A stretch of DNA of 64,000 nucleotides. Origin: Crossiella sp. S99.2 (lineage in GTDB: Bacteria > Actinomycetota > Actinomycetes > Mycobacteriales > Pseudonocardiaceae). Position 1 is the first letter of the stretch. The number at the start of each line of letters is the position of its first letter. Below, one piece after another: positions 63,867-64,000 of the stretch. The translations under genes were made by a program, and so were the position numbers. The stretch is taken from assembly GCF_023094165.1 (NCBI RefSeq), contig NZ_JALMDK010000005.1, positions 1-64,000 on the forward strand, written 5' to 3'. Under the pieces are notes generated by a model. It saw only the letters and a list, made by a program, of their open reading frames with translations. It searched no databases and was not told the origin of the DNA.

Positions 63867-64000
63867 CTACGGGAACGCGTTGACGGTGATCTTGGACCCG
63901 GGGCGCACCCTGGAGCCCGGCGGCGGCAGCTGGCCGAACACCCTGGCGTCCTCGCCACCGCCGAAGGCGTGCTGCACCTCGAAGCCCAGCCCGCGCTCGC
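63867..64000 (-). CDS. C-terminal end of a PASTA-domain protein (partial)
   Basis: The last 43 codons of a gene that enters from beyond the window. The residues GLGFEVQHAFGGGEDARVFG then QLPPPGSRVRPGSKITVNAF fit the second half of a PASTA repeat (Q-x-P-x-PG-x-x-V). PASTA domains bind peptidoglycan fragments and occur in Ser/Thr kinases and penicillin-binding proteins; which one this is cannot be told. Confidence 0.8.
   Translation of the reverse strand, partial: ERGLGFEVQHAFGGGEDARVFGQLPPPGSRVRPGSKITVNAFP

Overview
The window is about 70% GC, densely packed, uses many GTG starts, and encodes an actinobacterial respiratory chain (aa3 oxidase plus diheme-cytochrome bcc complex), PimB'-type mannosyltransferase, mycobacterial-type FprA and class II DAHP synthase. 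As I remember the M. tuberculosis map, the backbone (DUF3043 protein, glycerate kinase, HesB protein, adoK, asnB, ctaC, ctaF, trpD, ctaE, qcrCAB, DEDDh exonuclease, ripC-like NlpC/P60, pimB', fadD15, Rv2186c-like and Rv2185c-like proteins, ArsA ATPase, Rv2183c-like protein, plsC, Rv2179c-like RNase, aroG) follows the Rv2206-Rv2178c order. Three large regulators with AfsR architecture and the repeat content suggest a chemically gifted Pseudonocardiales-like genome; the genus cannot be fixed from the sequence alone.

Layout. 0.1-3.8 kb: conserved core ending in adoK. 3.8-8.4 kb: accessory block (nucleotidyltransferase-like protein, MoaD/ThiS-like protein, BNR-repeat protein, serine hydrolase and a divergent TetR regulator with a clear double operator). 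8.3-18.6 kb: asnB and the cytochrome bcc-aa3 genes, interrupted by an AAC(3)-like acetyltransferase, trpD and a receiver-like protein. 18.7-22.0 kb: DinB protein, stand-alone Lrp ligand domain, toxin-antitoxin-like pair, DEDDh/GIY-YIG nuclease. 22.2-27.8 kb: tandem array of six paralogous, unrecognised, all-helical proteins, the main novelty. 27.9-33.5 kb: NYN protein, a c-di-AMP (ydaO) riboswitch upstream of an NlpC/P60 endopeptidase, a membrane metalloprotease and pimB'. 33.5-43.1 kb: three consecutive BTAD/NB-ARC/TPR regulators in one operon. 43.2-58.1 kb: fadD15 to aroG core with small insertions (DUF1801, Uma2, hydrolase, phosphoesterase). 58.1-64 kb: HAD phosphatase, drug-type ABC exporter with divergent TetR and operator, repeat element, flotillin with a minimal NfeD-like partner, and the end of a PASTA protein.

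How the parts work together. CtaC, CtaF, CtaE, QcrC, QcrA and QcrB would build the respiratory supercomplex (the subunit I gene is elsewhere). PimB', PlsC, FadD15 and the NlpC/P60 protein concern the cell envelope. AroG and TrpD serve aromatic amino acid synthesis. The six-gene array carries a pattern resembling isoprenyl diphosphate synthases (acidic motif, GQ/GR, RS in place of KT, DDxxSYxxD); three copies keep the acidic motifs and three have lost them. About a dozen genes appear to be leaderless, with a TAnnnT box 6-8 bases before the start codon. Two ~165-bp nested palindromes and a TTGGCC/CGTACG repeat family sit between genes. All statements rest on reading the sequence; no searches were run.
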